Positions 7,773 through 16,872 are shown, numbered from the stretch's first letter. The stretch: 49,062 bases of DNA from Acidobacteriota bacterium (GCA_031296105.1 JARLGJ010000031.1:1-49062), one strand, 5' to 3'. Notes: a model not told the origin generated them from the sequence alone. Numbers and translations are program-made.

Positions 7773-9392
7773 CTAGTTTTTCGGAGCGGTCAGCCGCGCC
7801 TGGTTATGTTCGGCGATGGTGCGCCGCGCGTTCTCCGTCAATTCCTTGGCCTTCGGCATCAGGTCCAGAGCCTTCAACACCGTCGGATCCGTCTCGGCCT
7901 GCACACGCATTCCCTCCTGCTGGCCAAAGGCGCCCACGAACAGTTCGCTCTTGATGGCGGCCCGCACCCACTCCAGGTTGGCGGTCATGTCCTTCTCGTC
8001 GTAAGTCAGCTTCGACTCGGCCAGAAGGGCGCGGAACTCTTTCATCACCGCGTCGTCCACCACAAAGTCGCGGCCGATCTTGTGCGTCTGCGCGTACTTT
8101 TTGGCAAAGTTGAAGAAGGCATATTTGCGCAACAGGTCTTCCTGGAACTTGTTGGCCTTGATCGCCGCAATCTTCACATCCGGCGTAATGCCGCCGCCGC
8201 CGTAGACCGTGCGTCCGCTGTCGGTGAGTTTCACCTCGCGGTTGGCGTCTTCCTTGACGCCGTTGATGGCGTAGTCGTCCTGATTGCGGTTGTAGTAGTA
8301 GTCGTACAGAGAAACGCCGGTGTAGTCGCGCTGGATCAGGCGTCCGCTGGGCGTATAGTACTTTGCCGTGGTCAGGGCCAATCCGGTGTTCTCGCTCAGG
8401 CGATAGACGGTCTGCACCAGTCCCTTGCCGAAGGTGTTCTCGCCGGCGATGAGGCCGCGGTCGTGATCCTGAATCGCGCCGGAGACAATCTCCGCCGCCG
8501 AGGCCGTGCCGTGATTCACCAGCACCACGATCGGGTAGTCCTTCGTGCTGCCGTGTGCCGCGCGATAGACCTTTTCCGGGGAGTTGCGTCCGTGGTGGCT
8601 CACAATGACCTGTCCCTTTTTCAGGAACTTGTCGGCCACGCCCACGCCTTCATTCAACAGGCCGCCGGGATTGTTGCGCAGATCGAGGATCAGGCCCTTC
8701 AGGTCGCCCATCTGCTCCAGAGCCTCCGCGGTTTCCTGCTCGGTGGTCTCCTGGAAGTTGTTGATGTGCAGGTAGCCGATGCCCGGGCGGATGACGAAGT
8801 GCACATCCACCGAGTAGCGCGGAATCTCATCGCGCACCACGGCGAATTCCACCGGCTTGTTGTTGCCGTCGCGCAGAATCGAGATGCGGACCGTGGTTCC
8901 CTTCGGTCCCTTCAACAGGTCGGCCACCTCGCTGGTGGTCATGTTCTCGGTGTTCTTGCCGTCCACGCCCACGATAATGTCGCCCGGGCGGATGCCGGCG
9001 CGGTAGGCCGGAGCACCGGCGAAGGGCGCAATCACAATCACGCGGTTGTTGCGCGGCCCCACCTGCATGCCCACGCCGTAGTAGCGTCCGCGCTGCTCTT
9101 CCTGCAGGCCGGAATACTGCTTGGGATCGAAGAAGTTCGAGTGTGGATCGAGCACCCGTAACATGCCGGGAATGGCGCCGTCGTAGATGGCCTTATCGGC
9201 GTCCAGCTTCTCGGCGTAGTTCTGCTCCACGATGCTGTACACCTGCGAGAAGTTCCGCAGAGACTCGTCCACGTTGGCGTCGGTTGTAGCCGGAGCGCCA
9301 GCCCCGGTGCGTCCGAAGACGACGCCCAGGAAACCGCAGGTCAGGATGACAAAAAAAACGACGACGAGCGAACGACGCGAACGACCGGCCAT
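7773..9392 (-). CDS. Carboxyl-terminal processing protease, S41 family
   Basis: A 539-residue serine protease that removes or degrades C-terminal tails of periplasmic proteins. The start was placed at the ATG at 9392, preceded by AAAGGA; the open frame extends upstream to 9617 without a sensible signal. Residues 8-27 form a signal/anchor segment. A PDZ domain spans about 105-175 and recognises C-termini. The S41 core carries the catalytic serine in GTASAAEI (S298) and the general-base lysine in FGKG (K323). About 150 further residues form the C-terminal part. It is transcribed alone, divergently from tatA. Confidence 0.92.
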   Translation of the reverse strand: MAGRSRRSLVVVFFVILTCGFLGVVFGRTGAGAPATTDANVDESLRNFSQVYSIVEQNYAEKLDADKAIYDGAIPGMLRVLDPHSNFFDPKQYSGLQEEQRGRYYGVGMQVGPRNNRVIVIAPFAGAPAYRAGIRPGDIIVGVDGKNTENMTTSEVADLLKGPKGTTVRISILRDGNNKPVEFAVVRDEIPRYSVDVHFVIRPGIGYLHINNFQETTEQETAEALEQMGDLKGLILDLRNNPGGLLNEGVGVADKFLKKGQVIVSHHGRNSPEKVYRAAHGSTKDYPIVVLVNHGTASAAEIVSGAIQDHDRGLIAGENTFGKGLVQTVYRLSENTGLALTTAKYYTPSGRLIQRDYTGVSLYDYYYNRNQDDYAINGVKEDANREVKLTDSGRTVYGGGGITPDVKIAAIKANKFQEDLLRKYAFFNFAKKYAQTHKIGRDFVVDDAVMKEFRALLAESKLTYDEKDMTANLEWVRAAIKSELFVGAFGQQEGMRVQAETDPTVLKALDLMPKAKELTENARRTIAEHNQARLTAPKN

Positions 9393-9472
9393 GAATTGAT
9401 CCTTTGCTGGCCCTGCCCACGGGCAGAGGCGAAGGCTATCGCGCAGCGCTGCGCAACCACCCATTTTCCAAG

Positions 9473-9478
9473 AGTATA
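9473..9478 (-). promoter_or_regulatory. Possible -10 box for the S41 protease gene
   Basis: On the minus strand TATACT (9478-9473) lies about 80 bases upstream of the start at 9392. The -35 region is poor. The rest of the 9393-9688 gap shows no gene. Confidence 0.3.
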
Positions 9479-9674
9479 GCAGTTCCCCTGAGCACCGGAC
9501 AGGCACCGGTCCGCCGCTCGCTGGGGAATTCCGCGGGTGGAATCCAAACAGGAACCCCGCTCCCGCGCGCGCTTCCTTCAAGGAAGCTCCCCGGTTTGCG
9601 GATTCAGCGCTTGCCACCTGATTTTTCTTTACCTTGCCCCGCCCTGCCGCCTACCGCCAGAGCATTGAGCCATG

Positions 9675-9680
9675 TATGAT
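9675..9680 (+). promoter_or_regulatory. -10-like box eight bases from the tatA start
   Basis: TATGAT ends eight bases before the ATG at 9689. With usual -10/start-site spacing, transcription would begin at or next to the start codon, implying a leaderless tatA mRNA. No clear -35 and no ribosome-binding site are present. Confidence 0.4.
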
Positions 9681-9688
9681 AGTCGGGT

Positions 9689-10195
9689 ATGGGAACCTCG
9701 GAGATGGTCTTTCTCTTCTTCCTGGTGCTGATCTTGTTCGGCCCGAAGAAGTTACCGGAAATCGCGCGCGAGGCTGGCAAGCTGCTGGCTGAGTTCCGCC
9801 GTGCGTCCAACGATTTTAAGCAACAACTGACCCAGGAGATCGACAAGGACGAACAGGCAAAGAATAAAACCCTGGCCGATATGGCGCAGTCCAAGCCCGA
9901 GGAAGCTACCAAGAGTTCGTCCTTTACGCAGAGCCTGCTCCCGGCCGGAGTCAAAACAGCCATCTCCGAGATCGACAACGCTCACGACCGCCTGATGCAG
10001 ACGGCCAAGCTGGCCTTTGAGGCCCAGAATTTTACGCTGCGCGCGCCGGACGCACCCGCTGCCTCGGCCGAAGACGTCACCGCGTCTCCGGCCGAGGCAG
10101 CGGCTCCCGAAGCGGCTCCGGCCACCGAAACGGCCGCCAAAGCAGTTGAACCCGCTCCGGCCGCAGAATCCACTCCCGCTCAGCAGGGCAATTAG
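9689..10195 (+). CDS. tatA: Sec-independent translocase subunit TatA/TatB
   Basis: Component of the twin-arginine translocase, which exports folded proteins across the inner membrane. The 168-residue protein has the family architecture: an N-terminal membrane helix (about 4-17), the hinge FGPKKLPEI, an amphipathic helix, then a long acidic and Ala/Pro/Glu-rich tail from about residue 110. It is longer than a minimal TatA, and whether it acts as TatA, TatB or both cannot be told from sequence. tatC follows 15 bases later, so the two form one unit. Confidence 0.9.
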   Translation: MGTSEMVFLFFLVLILFGPKKLPEIAREAGKLLAEFRRASNDFKQQLTQEIDKDEQAKNKTLADMAQSKPEEATKSSSFTQSLLPAGVKTAISEIDNAHDRLMQTAKLAFEAQNFTLRAPDAPAASAEDVTASPAEAAAPEAAPATETAAKAVEPAPAAESTPAQQGN

Positions 10196-10210
10196 TCCGC
10201 GAAGGTATTC

Positions 10211-11029
10211 ATGGCAGAAACTGAAACTCCTACCGGCAGCTTGAAGGACAGGCAGGAACTGTCGTCCATGGGCTTCCTCGATCATCTGGAGGAACTGCGC
10301 CGCCGCCTCATCCGCAGCTCCATTTACGTCGCCGTCGGCTTCTGCGTGTGCTTCTTCTTCCACGAGAAGCTCTTTACCTGGGTCAAGAATCCCATCATCT
10401 TCGCCCTGCAGAGCCATCATCAGCAGATCACGCTGGTCTATACCAATCCGACCGATCCTTTTAACCTGTCGCTGAAGATCAGCCTCATCGCCGGACTCTT
10501 CCTGGCTTCGCCCTTCGTGCTCTACCAGATCTGGGCCTTCATTGCGCCGGGCCTGTACCGCAGCGAGCGCCACTACGTTGCGCCCTTCATGATCAGCACC
10601 GTGGGCCTGTTCTCCGCCGGCGGATACTTCGCCTACCGCATCGTTTATCCCGCGGCGCTCAAGTTCCTCATCGAGTACAGCGCGCAGTTCACCCCCATGA
10701 TCACCATTCAGGAATACATGAGCCTCTTCCTGACCCTGGTGCTGGGCCTCGGCATCGTCTTTGAAATGCCGATTCTCGTCTTCTTCCTGGCCTTGTTCGG
10801 CATCGTCAGCCCGGGATGGATGATCCGCAACTTCCGCTATTCCGTGCTGGGAATTTTCGTCATCGCCGGCGCATTGGCGCCCACACCTGACATTATGAAT
10901 ATGCTGGTGTTCGCCGCCCCCATGCTGGGACTCTACATCATCAGCATCGGAGTGGCATGGCTGGTGCATCCCAAGAATCGCAAGAAGCGCAAGGAAAAGG
11001 CAGAGGCGGAGGCCAACGCGTCCGAATGA
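10211..11029 (+). CDS. tatC: Sec-independent translocase subunit TatC
   Basis: Polytopic membrane receptor of the twin-arginine translocase. It is 272 residues with six hydrophobic segments. The conserved N-terminal signature (GFLDHLEELRRRL) and the PFVLYQIWAFIAPGL segment identify it, and the C-terminus is lysine-rich. The ATG at 10211 has GAAGG just upstream. The stop overlaps the start of the following M28 gene (ATGA), which couples their translation. Confidence 0.95.
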   Translation: MAETETPTGSLKDRQELSSMGFLDHLEELRRRLIRSSIYVAVGFCVCFFFHEKLFTWVKNPIIFALQSHHQQITLVYTNPTDPFNLSLKISLIAGLFLASPFVLYQIWAFIAPGLYRSERHYVAPFMISTVGLFSAGGYFAYRIVYPAALKFLIEYSAQFTPMITIQEYMSLFLTLVLGLGIVFEMPILVFFLALFGIVSPGWMIRNFRYSVLGIFVIAGALAPTPDIMNMLVFAAPMLGLYIISIGVAWLVHPKNRKKRKEKAEAEANASE

Positions 11030-12045
11030 AGTTTGTAAATAAGCTGTATGCGAAAGCAGCGCGGCAGAAGAACGCCGCGCTGCTTTGCGCCTTGCTGTGC
11101 CTTGGCCTGTTCGCCGCCTGCCGCGGCGCCAAGGACGCTTCGGCCTCGGCGCAGAATCCCACTCCCGTAAGCCGCCCGGCGCTGAACCCCGCGGACTTCG
11201 ATCCCGCGCCCGGTACGCCAGCGGCGCTGAAGGTCAGCGGCGAAAGAGCATTTAAGACGCTCAAGGAATTCGTTGTCCTCGGCCCGCGCTACGTCGGCAG
11301 CAAGGGCCACGAAATGGCCGAACGGTACATTGTGGATCACCTGCAGGGCGCCGAGATCGAGCAGGACCACTTCAACGCGCAGACCGTGCTCGGACAGTTC
11401 CCGATGGACAACATCATTGCCAAGTTTCCCGGCAAAAAGGATGGCATACTCGTCATCGCCGGGCACTACGACACCAACTATCCGCTCAAGAACACCAGCT
11501 TCATCGGCGCCAACGACGGCGGCTCCAACGTGGGCTTGATGCTGGAGATCGCCGCGGCTCTGCGCGAGCACGGCAACGATGGCTACAGCGTGTGGCTTGT
11601 CTTTACCGACGGCGAAGAGGCGATGAAGACCTGGAGCGACCAGGACAGCGTTTATGGCAGCAAGCAACTGGCCGCGCGCTGGGCCAAGGACGGCACGGCC
11701 GACAAGGTCAAGGCCTTCCTGCTGCTGGACATGATCGGCGACAAGGATCTGCACCTGGAGCAGGACGCAAACTCCACCCCCTGGCTCGCCGAAGTGGTGC
11801 GCCGCGCCGGTGCCCGCGCCGGACGCCAGGCGGTCTTCTCCAACCGCGTCAACGGCATCGAGGACGACCATCTTCCCTTCCGCGCCGTGGGCATTCCCGT
11901 GGACGACATCATCGACCTCGACTACGGCTTCGACAACATCTACCATCACACCACCGAGGACACGCCCGACAAGTGCAGCGCGCAAAGCCTGCAAGCCGTC
12001 GGCGACATTGTGATGGAAACCTTGCGCGCATTGAACACGCACTAA
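11026..12045 (+). CDS. M28-family zinc enzyme, glutaminyl-peptide cyclotransferase-like lipoprotein
   Basis: A 339-residue predicted lipoprotein. Its hydrophobic signal ends in LFAAC, giving lipid attachment at C32. The body is an M28 alpha/beta-hydrolase-type zinc domain: GHYDT at 146-150, ND at 163-164, DGEE at 195-198, LLLDMIGD at 232-239 and HHTTED at 307-312 supply the metal and catalytic residues. The stretch DGEEAMKTWSDQDSVYGSK closely resembles the signature of glutaminyl cyclases, which form N-terminal pyroglutamate, so cyclase activity is as likely as aminopeptidase activity. The start ATG overlaps the tatC stop, with GCGGAGG upstream. It probably faces the periplasm. Confidence 0.8.
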   Translation: MKFVNKLYAKAARQKNAALLCALLCLGLFAACRGAKDASASAQNPTPVSRPALNPADFDPAPGTPAALKVSGERAFKTLKEFVVLGPRYVGSKGHEMAERYIVDHLQGAEIEQDHFNAQTVLGQFPMDNIIAKFPGKKDGILVIAGHYDTNYPLKNTSFIGANDGGSNVGLMLEIAAALREHGNDGYSVWLVFTDGEEAMKTWSDQDSVYGSKQLAARWAKDGTADKVKAFLLLDMIGDKDLHLEQDANSTPWLAEVVRRAGARAGRQAVFSNRVNGIEDDHLPFRAVGIPVDDIIDLDYGFDNIYHHTTEDTPDKCSAQSLQAVGDIVMETLRALNTH

Positions 12046-12075
12046 GCACAAGCAACGGAAGCGGAGGCACTGCGC

Positions 12076-13020
12076 TTGCCAGCCAATATCCTCTATTGGG
12101 TACTCTTCTTCGCCATCGTCGTGGCGATGATCGTGCTCGACATGGTGCTGATGGGCCATCGCAAGGTGACCACGCGGCTGGCCCTGCTGTGGACCGGCGT
12201 CTGCTTTGCCGTGGCCGCGCTGTTTGCCGTGGCGCTCTACTACCACGGCCACGTCATGGCCGCCGACGCCACGCGCAGCAACGCGCAACTCTCTCTGGAG
12301 TTCGTCACCGCCTTCGTCCTGGAAGAGTCCTTGAGCCTGGACAATCTCTTCGTCTTCCTGCTCATCTTCCGCTTCTTCAAAGTGCCGGGAGAACATCAGC
12401 ACCGCGTGCTCTTCTGGGGCATTCTGGGAGCCATTGTGATGCGCGCCGTCTTTGTTGGCGCCGGCATCGGACTGCTCACCCGCTTCCACTGGGTCATCTA
12501 CATCTTCGGCGTCTTCCTGCTCTACGTGGGCATCAAGCTCTTCTTCCAGAAAGAGGAGCGCAGCCCCGAAAAGAACTGGATTGCCCGCGTGGCCGAGCGT
12601 CACCTGCGGCTGACCAAGGACTTCGGCAACGGCCACTTTGTGGTGCGCCGCGAGGGCCGCAGCTACCTGACGCGGCTGGCGCTGGTGCTGATCATCATCG
12701 AGACCACCGATGTGCTCTTCGCCGTGGACTCCATCCCCGCGGTGCTTTCCGTGACCACGCAGCCCTACGTTGCCTTCACCTCGAACATCTTCGCCGTGCT
12801 CGGACTGCGCGCGCTGTACCTGGCGGTGAGCGGGCTGATCGTGCGCTTCCACCTGCTGCACTATGGGCTGTCCATCATCCTGGCCTTCATCGGCGGCAAG
12901 ATGCTGGCGTCGCATTGGCTGGAGGTTCCCACGCACTGGGCCTTGCTCTTTGTGGCCGTGGTGTTGGCCGGAACCATGGCATTGAGCCTGGTGGTGAAGC
13001 CAAAAGAATTGATTCATTGA
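12076..13020 (+). CDS. TerC-family integral membrane protein
   Basis: A 314-residue inner-membrane protein with eight to nine hydrophobic helices. The family signature is clear: FVLEESLSLDNLFVF in the first half and IIIETTDVLFAVDSIPA in the second. Relatives (TerC/Alx) are implicated in manganese export and tellurium resistance. It starts with TTG at 12076, supported by GCGGAGG (12061-12067). It follows the M28 gene by 30 bases and probably belongs to the tat transcription unit. Confidence 0.9.
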   Translation: MPANILYWVLFFAIVVAMIVLDMVLMGHRKVTTRLALLWTGVCFAVAALFAVALYYHGHVMAADATRSNAQLSLEFVTAFVLEESLSLDNLFVFLLIFRFFKVPGEHQHRVLFWGILGAIVMRAVFVGAGIGLLTRFHWVIYIFGVFLLYVGIKLFFQKEERSPEKNWIARVAERHLRLTKDFGNGHFVVRREGRSYLTRLALVLIIIETTDVLFAVDSIPAVLSVTTQPYVAFTSNIFAVLGLRALYLAVSGLIVRFHLLHYGLSIILAFIGGKMLASHWLEVPTHWALLFVAVVLAGTMALSLVVKPKELIH

Positions 13021-13617
13021 CGATTGGGGCATCGACGATTGGAAGTACGAAGGACGATTAACGATTGACGAAGGAAAAGCCTAGCGCCCCATCCTAGCCG
13101 ACTGTTGGCTTGTTGTGGAGCCATCCGCATGTAATGACAGGGACAAAAAACGCATTATCGGCGTGGCTCAAATAGCAGCTTGACTGGCGCGTGCAACAGG
13201 TTCCGAAATGGCCGACAGGTTCAGCGAGTGAGTGCCGTGTCGCATGTTGAGATTAGGCACCGTAGGCGTAGTTCCATTCATTTGGGGCGGCTCGATTCAG
13301 TAAAGCTCAATTCATCCAATAATCTTTGGATAGCCATTACGGTTCAGCGCATACTGCCCCTTCTCACCTAAAGCGGCGAAACTAGCGATAGATGATCTGT
13401 TATCGCACAGGATGCATTTGCCGTCTAAAGAGAATAATGCAATAATCCCTAGCTAGAAACACAGAGCGCTGATCGTGGATTCGGCGCAAAGAAGAGAACA
13501 ACGCCGCCTCCCCCCGAGGATTACATTCACGCCTTGTCGGCTTATCTCTCCTACCCTCACGAAGACTACTCGGAAGTCTGAAAGTGGTATACAGGAGATT
13601 AAACGATCATTACACGT
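13020..13617. other. Intergenic region with short ACGATT repeats, left edge of the AT-rich island
   Basis: Four copies of ACGATTG/ACGATTA occur in 48 bp (13020, 13035, 13054 and 13061). The rest is AT-richer than the neighbouring genes and has no gene I can support; a 63-codon open frame at 13180-13371 has no ribosome-binding site or recognisable features. A purine-rich AGGAG at 13593-13597 precedes the NHL gene. Confidence 0.5.
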
Positions 13618-15135
13618 TTGAGAGGATTAATATTACTGGCATGCGCCGTTCTATCTACAGCGCCCAGCGGCTACTCACAAATAGCACTACCTGCTGCACA
13701 ATACATTACGACCATAGCAGGCCAAACAACAAACACCACACCAGTCTTTTATGGCGATAACGGCCCGGCAACATCCGCCATATTGTACGAGCCCCAGGGC
13801 ATTGCGATTGATAAATCGAGCAATGTATATGTCGCAGATGCAGGATTTAACAGAATACGCAAAGTTTCCTATAACACCGGATATATCACAACAGTTGCAG
13901 GTACCACAACCGGCGGGTATACCGGGGATGGCGGACCCGCAACTAGCGCCGATATCACGCTCGGTGCATTTCAGAATTTAACAGTCGACAGTGTTGGAAA
14001 TCTGTATTTCGTTGATGCGACATGTAGGGTAAGGAAAATTACAGCTTCGACAGGAAGCATCTCGACCGTGGCGGGAACAGGGAGCTGTGGTTATTCTGGG
14101 GACGGTGGGGCGGCAACTAGCGCAAAAATCAGTGCGGCGCGAGGCATTACAGTTGATACTCTAGGAAATATTTATATTGCCGATTATGGAAATTACCGTG
14201 TTCGCAAAATTACTGTTTCTTCTGGAGTCATTTCAACAGTCGCTGGGAATGGGACTCAGATTTGTTGCGGTCGAGCATCGAACTATGGGGATGGTGGCTT
14301 AGCTACCAGCGCAGAATTCTCTGGACCCCAGAGCGTTGCAATTGATTCCAATAACAATATCTATATTGTGGATCAGGCAGAGAATCGCATTCGGATGGTG
14401 AATGCGAGTACGGGTATCATTTCTACTGTTATAGGTACTGGCACTGCTGGCTACACAGGGGACGGTGGCGCTGCGGGCAGCGCAAAAATCAACAATCCAA
14501 TTGATATTACGATTGATCCCGCGAACAATATCTATTTTTTTGATTGGGGTAATAATCGGATTCGAAAAGTGGCGTCGGCAACGGGAATAATCTCAACTAT
14601 TGCTGGCACTTCAACCGCAGGAGACACCGGAGACGGCGGATTAGCGGCAAACGCAGAAATATCCGCAAGGGGACTCACGGTTGACGCGATAGGGAATCTA
14701 TATTTTACCGTGCAAATACAAAGCGGTAGCACGTTCACGAATAGTGTCCGCGTAATATCTGGTAACGCCTATAACACGTTCATCAACCCGAAGTATATTG
14801 TAATGGGCGTTACTTATGCGCCGCCGGGGCCGAGCAGTTATGTGCAATATCAGCTTAGTACACAGGTTGGAACGACCACTACGTACACTAATTCTTTTTC
14901 CAGCGAATTGGCCATTAGTGCAGCTTTTGGGGCTGGAATCGCCGGTTGGGATGAAGTTAACGGGACTGGAAAAGGGTCAATCACGGGTACAGCATCGAGC
15001 GACTGGACCCAAGGTTCTGGGAATTCTAGTAGTATCACACTAAGCAAAACTACAACGAAGGCTTACAAAACCGGCGGAACCGGCGATGCTTTTAATCCGG
15101 TAAACCATGGCGATGATATCATCTGGTCTGGTTGA
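13618..15135 (+). CDS. NHL-repeat secreted protein, N-terminal part (frameshifted)
   Basis: This reading frame gives 505 residues. Residues 1-21 look like a signal peptide (hydrophobic, ending in SGYSQ). About six NHL beta-propeller blades follow (roughly 30-375), each with the pattern AGTGxxGYxGDGGxA ... GNxYxAD ... NRIRKV ... TGIISTV. A further domain starts at about 385. The frame stops at 15135 in the sequence encoding DDIIWSG, and the continuation lies one frame over in the next entry. A single missing base between 15127 and 15132 explains this, since restoring it gives IIWLWLNP. The TTG start at 13618 is weak, being 20 bases from AGGAG. Base composition is AT-richer than the surroundings. 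Confidence 0.7.
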   Translation: MRGLILLACAVLSTAPSGYSQIALPAAQYITTIAGQTTNTTPVFYGDNGPATSAILYEPQGIAIDKSSNVYVADAGFNRIRKVSYNTGYITTVAGTTTGGYTGDGGPATSADITLGAFQNLTVDSVGNLYFVDATCRVRKITASTGSISTVAGTGSCGYSGDGGAATSAKISAARGITVDTLGNIYIADYGNYRVRKITVSSGVISTVAGNGTQICCGRASNYGDGGLATSAEFSGPQSVAIDSNNNIYIVDQAENRIRMVNASTGIISTVIGTGTAGYTGDGGAAGSAKINNPIDITIDPANNIYFFDWGNNRIRKVASATGIISTIAGTSTAGDTGDGGLAANAEISARGLTVDAIGNLYFTVQIQSGSTFTNSVRVISGNAYNTFINPKYIVMGVTYAPPGPSSYVQYQLSTQVGTTTTYTNSFSSELAISAAFGAGIAGWDEVNGTGKGSITGTASSDWTQGSGNSSSITLSKTTTKAYKTGGTGDAFNPVNHGDDIIWSG

Positions 15136-15866
15136 ATCCTCTATTGGTGTACAAGATAAACCCAGACATCCCAAATGCAATTCAATGGAATGGTTATGGA
15201 TACGATCCGGCAGATATGCCTGGAATGGATGTGTATGGACTTTATGTTTCCGATTTGATATCGGGCACATTTAATCCAAGCACACTCGGCGAGATCAATC
15301 GTTCCTGGGCTTCTGGATACTATTGGCCCGATGGCGAAAGTGCTGCGTTATCTTCAGCAGATCTCCAGTACATCCTTGCATCTGATCCATTCGGTTCGAG
15401 TAGCTACCAATTGCCCAGTCCGTTGCCAAATACAACACCTGATGGACGCTTTACGATTGCAGGTGGCGCCGGTGGTGCAGCTTCGTCTTTTCCATACGAA
15501 CAAGCCAATAACGGGAATGGTGCGGGTATAACTGATTTATATAGTACTGCAACAGTGAATACCAGCGCACAGGGAGCGAGCACAAATACCAACTACAAAC
15601 AGTCGTTTGCACTTGAGGAAGACATTTACTTGAACCTTGCTGTTACATTGAAGAGCGTGTTTAAGGAAACCTATACTCTCTCATGGGGCAGTACCTGGCA
15701 ATCGACTTTAACAACCTCAACTACGCAAACCAACAATCTCTCCATTACTGGGCCGAATTGTCCGGCTACGAGCGGAGCTTGCAGTCCGCTGTACGGCGGC
15801 CCCGCGGAGTTTGTCTTATACCAAGATAACCAGTATGGTACGTTTATGTTCGCTCCAACGAACTGA
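15132..15866 (+). CDS. NHL-repeat secreted protein, C-terminal part (frameshifted)
   Basis: This 244-residue frame continues the previous gene after the presumed one-base deletion. It has no signal peptide and no ribosome-binding site of its own, and its TTG merely overlaps the upstream stop, so I read it as the downstream half of one protein of about 750 residues. The sequence is rich in Gly, Ser, Thr, Tyr and Asn, with alternating short hydrophobic strands typical of a secreted beta-rich domain. The function is unknown. The break could be a real mutation making a pseudogene, or an assembly error. Confidence 0.6.
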   Translation: MNPLLVYKINPDIPNAIQWNGYGYDPADMPGMDVYGLYVSDLISGTFNPSTLGEINRSWASGYYWPDGESAALSSADLQYILASDPFGSSSYQLPSPLPNTTPDGRFTIAGGAGGAASSFPYEQANNGNGAGITDLYSTATVNTSAQGASTNTNYKQSFALEEDIYLNLAVTLKSVFKETYTLSWGSTWQSTLTTSTTQTNNLSITGPNCPATSGACSPLYGGPAEFVLYQDNQYGTFMFAPTN

Positions 15867-15956
15867 GAAGCAGTTATTGATGACCTTTGTCCGCTCGCAC
15901 GGCTCCGATTCATCTGGGTGGACAAAGGTCGTTGTGATAGTCATAAGGGTGAGATT

Positions 15957-16769
15957 ATGGGAATGCGGGAGACTTGGCAGGGGACGGCGCAGCGGGCTGC
16001 GGTATTGCTACACAGCGTTCACCAAATTGCAGGTGTATGCGCGCTCATCGTGCTCATTGGCGTAACTGTAAACTGTGGGGGAGTATCGCGCGCCCAGATA
16101 ACAACGCAGGGTCTGTACATTGGTGCGGCATCGATAGCAGGTACCCAAAACTCGTTTTCTGCTCTCGTCTTACCAAATGGGAAGCTGTATGCCATCTATG
16201 ATTCGTCAAACTCTGGCGTTGGCAGCCTCTTTGGCCAAGGCGTAGTTAACTCCGGAAACTATGAAGTTGACAACCTGCTGATTCTTTATTCTGGCAAGAA
16301 ATATACTGGTTCTTTAACTGGCAATCAGCAGGGATCTGAATTCGAGGGATCAGTGAATAGTCCATCGCAAGATATTAGCTGGTCGTTTTACGGAAATACT
16401 CCATCCTCGACGCAATACGTCTTCAATACTCCCGCAGCATTGACCGCAGTAGGCGGCAGTTGGTCCGCTGTTGCAAGGACAGCAATCCAATATTACGGGA
16501 GCAGTCTTGCAGAAGACGGACTAGCGGTATCGGCAGATGGGGAATTCGAAGGCCCACAAGCCTCACCAGGAGGTTGCAGCTACGCTGGCACCTTTACGCC
16601 AGATGCCACATACAACTACTATGACGTAGCTCTTGCTTATAGCGGCTCCTGTCCGACGTTTCAAGTATCGGGCGTTGGTGTGGTTACCGTTCCGACGGCA
16701 TCCACTGGGGTGAAGGTTCTGACAGTGATTCTTGATGATGGAGAAGCCTTCACAGTAAGTAAGCCATAG
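15957..16769 (+). CDS. Predicted secreted/membrane-anchored protein of unknown function
   Basis: I do not recognise this 270-residue protein. A hydrophobic segment at about 24-39 ends in VTVNC, which resembles a lipobox poorly because asparagine precedes the cysteine. It may be a lipoprotein or simply be anchored by this helix. The remainder is Gly/Ser/Thr-rich with many predicted short strands (LYIGAASIAG, KLYAIYDSS). The ATG at 15957 has AGGGTGAG upstream and was preferred to an earlier in-frame ATG at 15918. It shares the AT-rich composition of the NHL gene 90 bases upstream and ends in a strong hairpin, so the two may have arrived together. Confidence 0.6.
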   Translation: MGMRETWQGTAQRAAVLLHSVHQIAGVCALIVLIGVTVNCGGVSRAQITTQGLYIGAASIAGTQNSFSALVLPNGKLYAIYDSSNSGVGSLFGQGVVNSGNYEVDNLLILYSGKKYTGSLTGNQQGSEFEGSVNSPSQDISWSFYGNTPSSTQYVFNTPAALTAVGGSWSAVARTAIQYYGSSLAEDGLAVSADGEFEGPQASPGGCSYAGTFTPDATYNYYDVALAYSGSCPTFQVSGVGVVTVPTASTGVKVLTVILDDGEAFTVSKP

Positions 16770-16784
16770 CAGAAGACCGGGGGG

Positions 16785-16815
16785 CCCATACAAGCCCACA
16801 GTTGGCTTGTATGGG
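16785..16815 (+). terminator. 12-bp perfect hairpin after the secreted-protein gene
   Basis: CCCATACAAGCC (16785-16796) pairs exactly with GGCTTGTATGGG (16804-16815) around a 7-nt loop, 15 bases after the stop at 16769. No T-run follows, so it may act as a factor-dependent end or an mRNA-stabilising hairpin. Confidence 0.5.
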
Positions 16816-16835
16816 ATAGTTGAATCAAGGGTTGC

Positions 16836-16872
16836 CCCACCCTTATCGCCCGCCGCTGGCGATAGGGTGGGA
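16836..16872 (-). terminator. Hairpin overlapping the 3' end of the DUF2520 gene
   Basis: The arms CCCACCC-TATCGCC and GGCGATAGGGTGGG pair with a single bulged base. The structure straddles the minus-strand stop codon at 16843 and has no T-run. Confidence 0.35.

Noticed and set aside
10933..13032. Minus-strand open frame of 699 codons across the M28 and terC genes
   Set aside because: His/Gln/Val-rich shadow translation. The plus strand holds recognisable proteins with ribosome-binding sites.
13020..13067. Clustered ACGATTG copies considered as a CRISPR array
   Set aside because: Units are only 7 bp at irregular spacing and there are no cas genes.
13180..13371. 63-codon open frame in the intergenic region after terC
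   Set aside because: No ribosome-binding site, no hydrophobic or conserved-looking segment, and its length is expected by chance.
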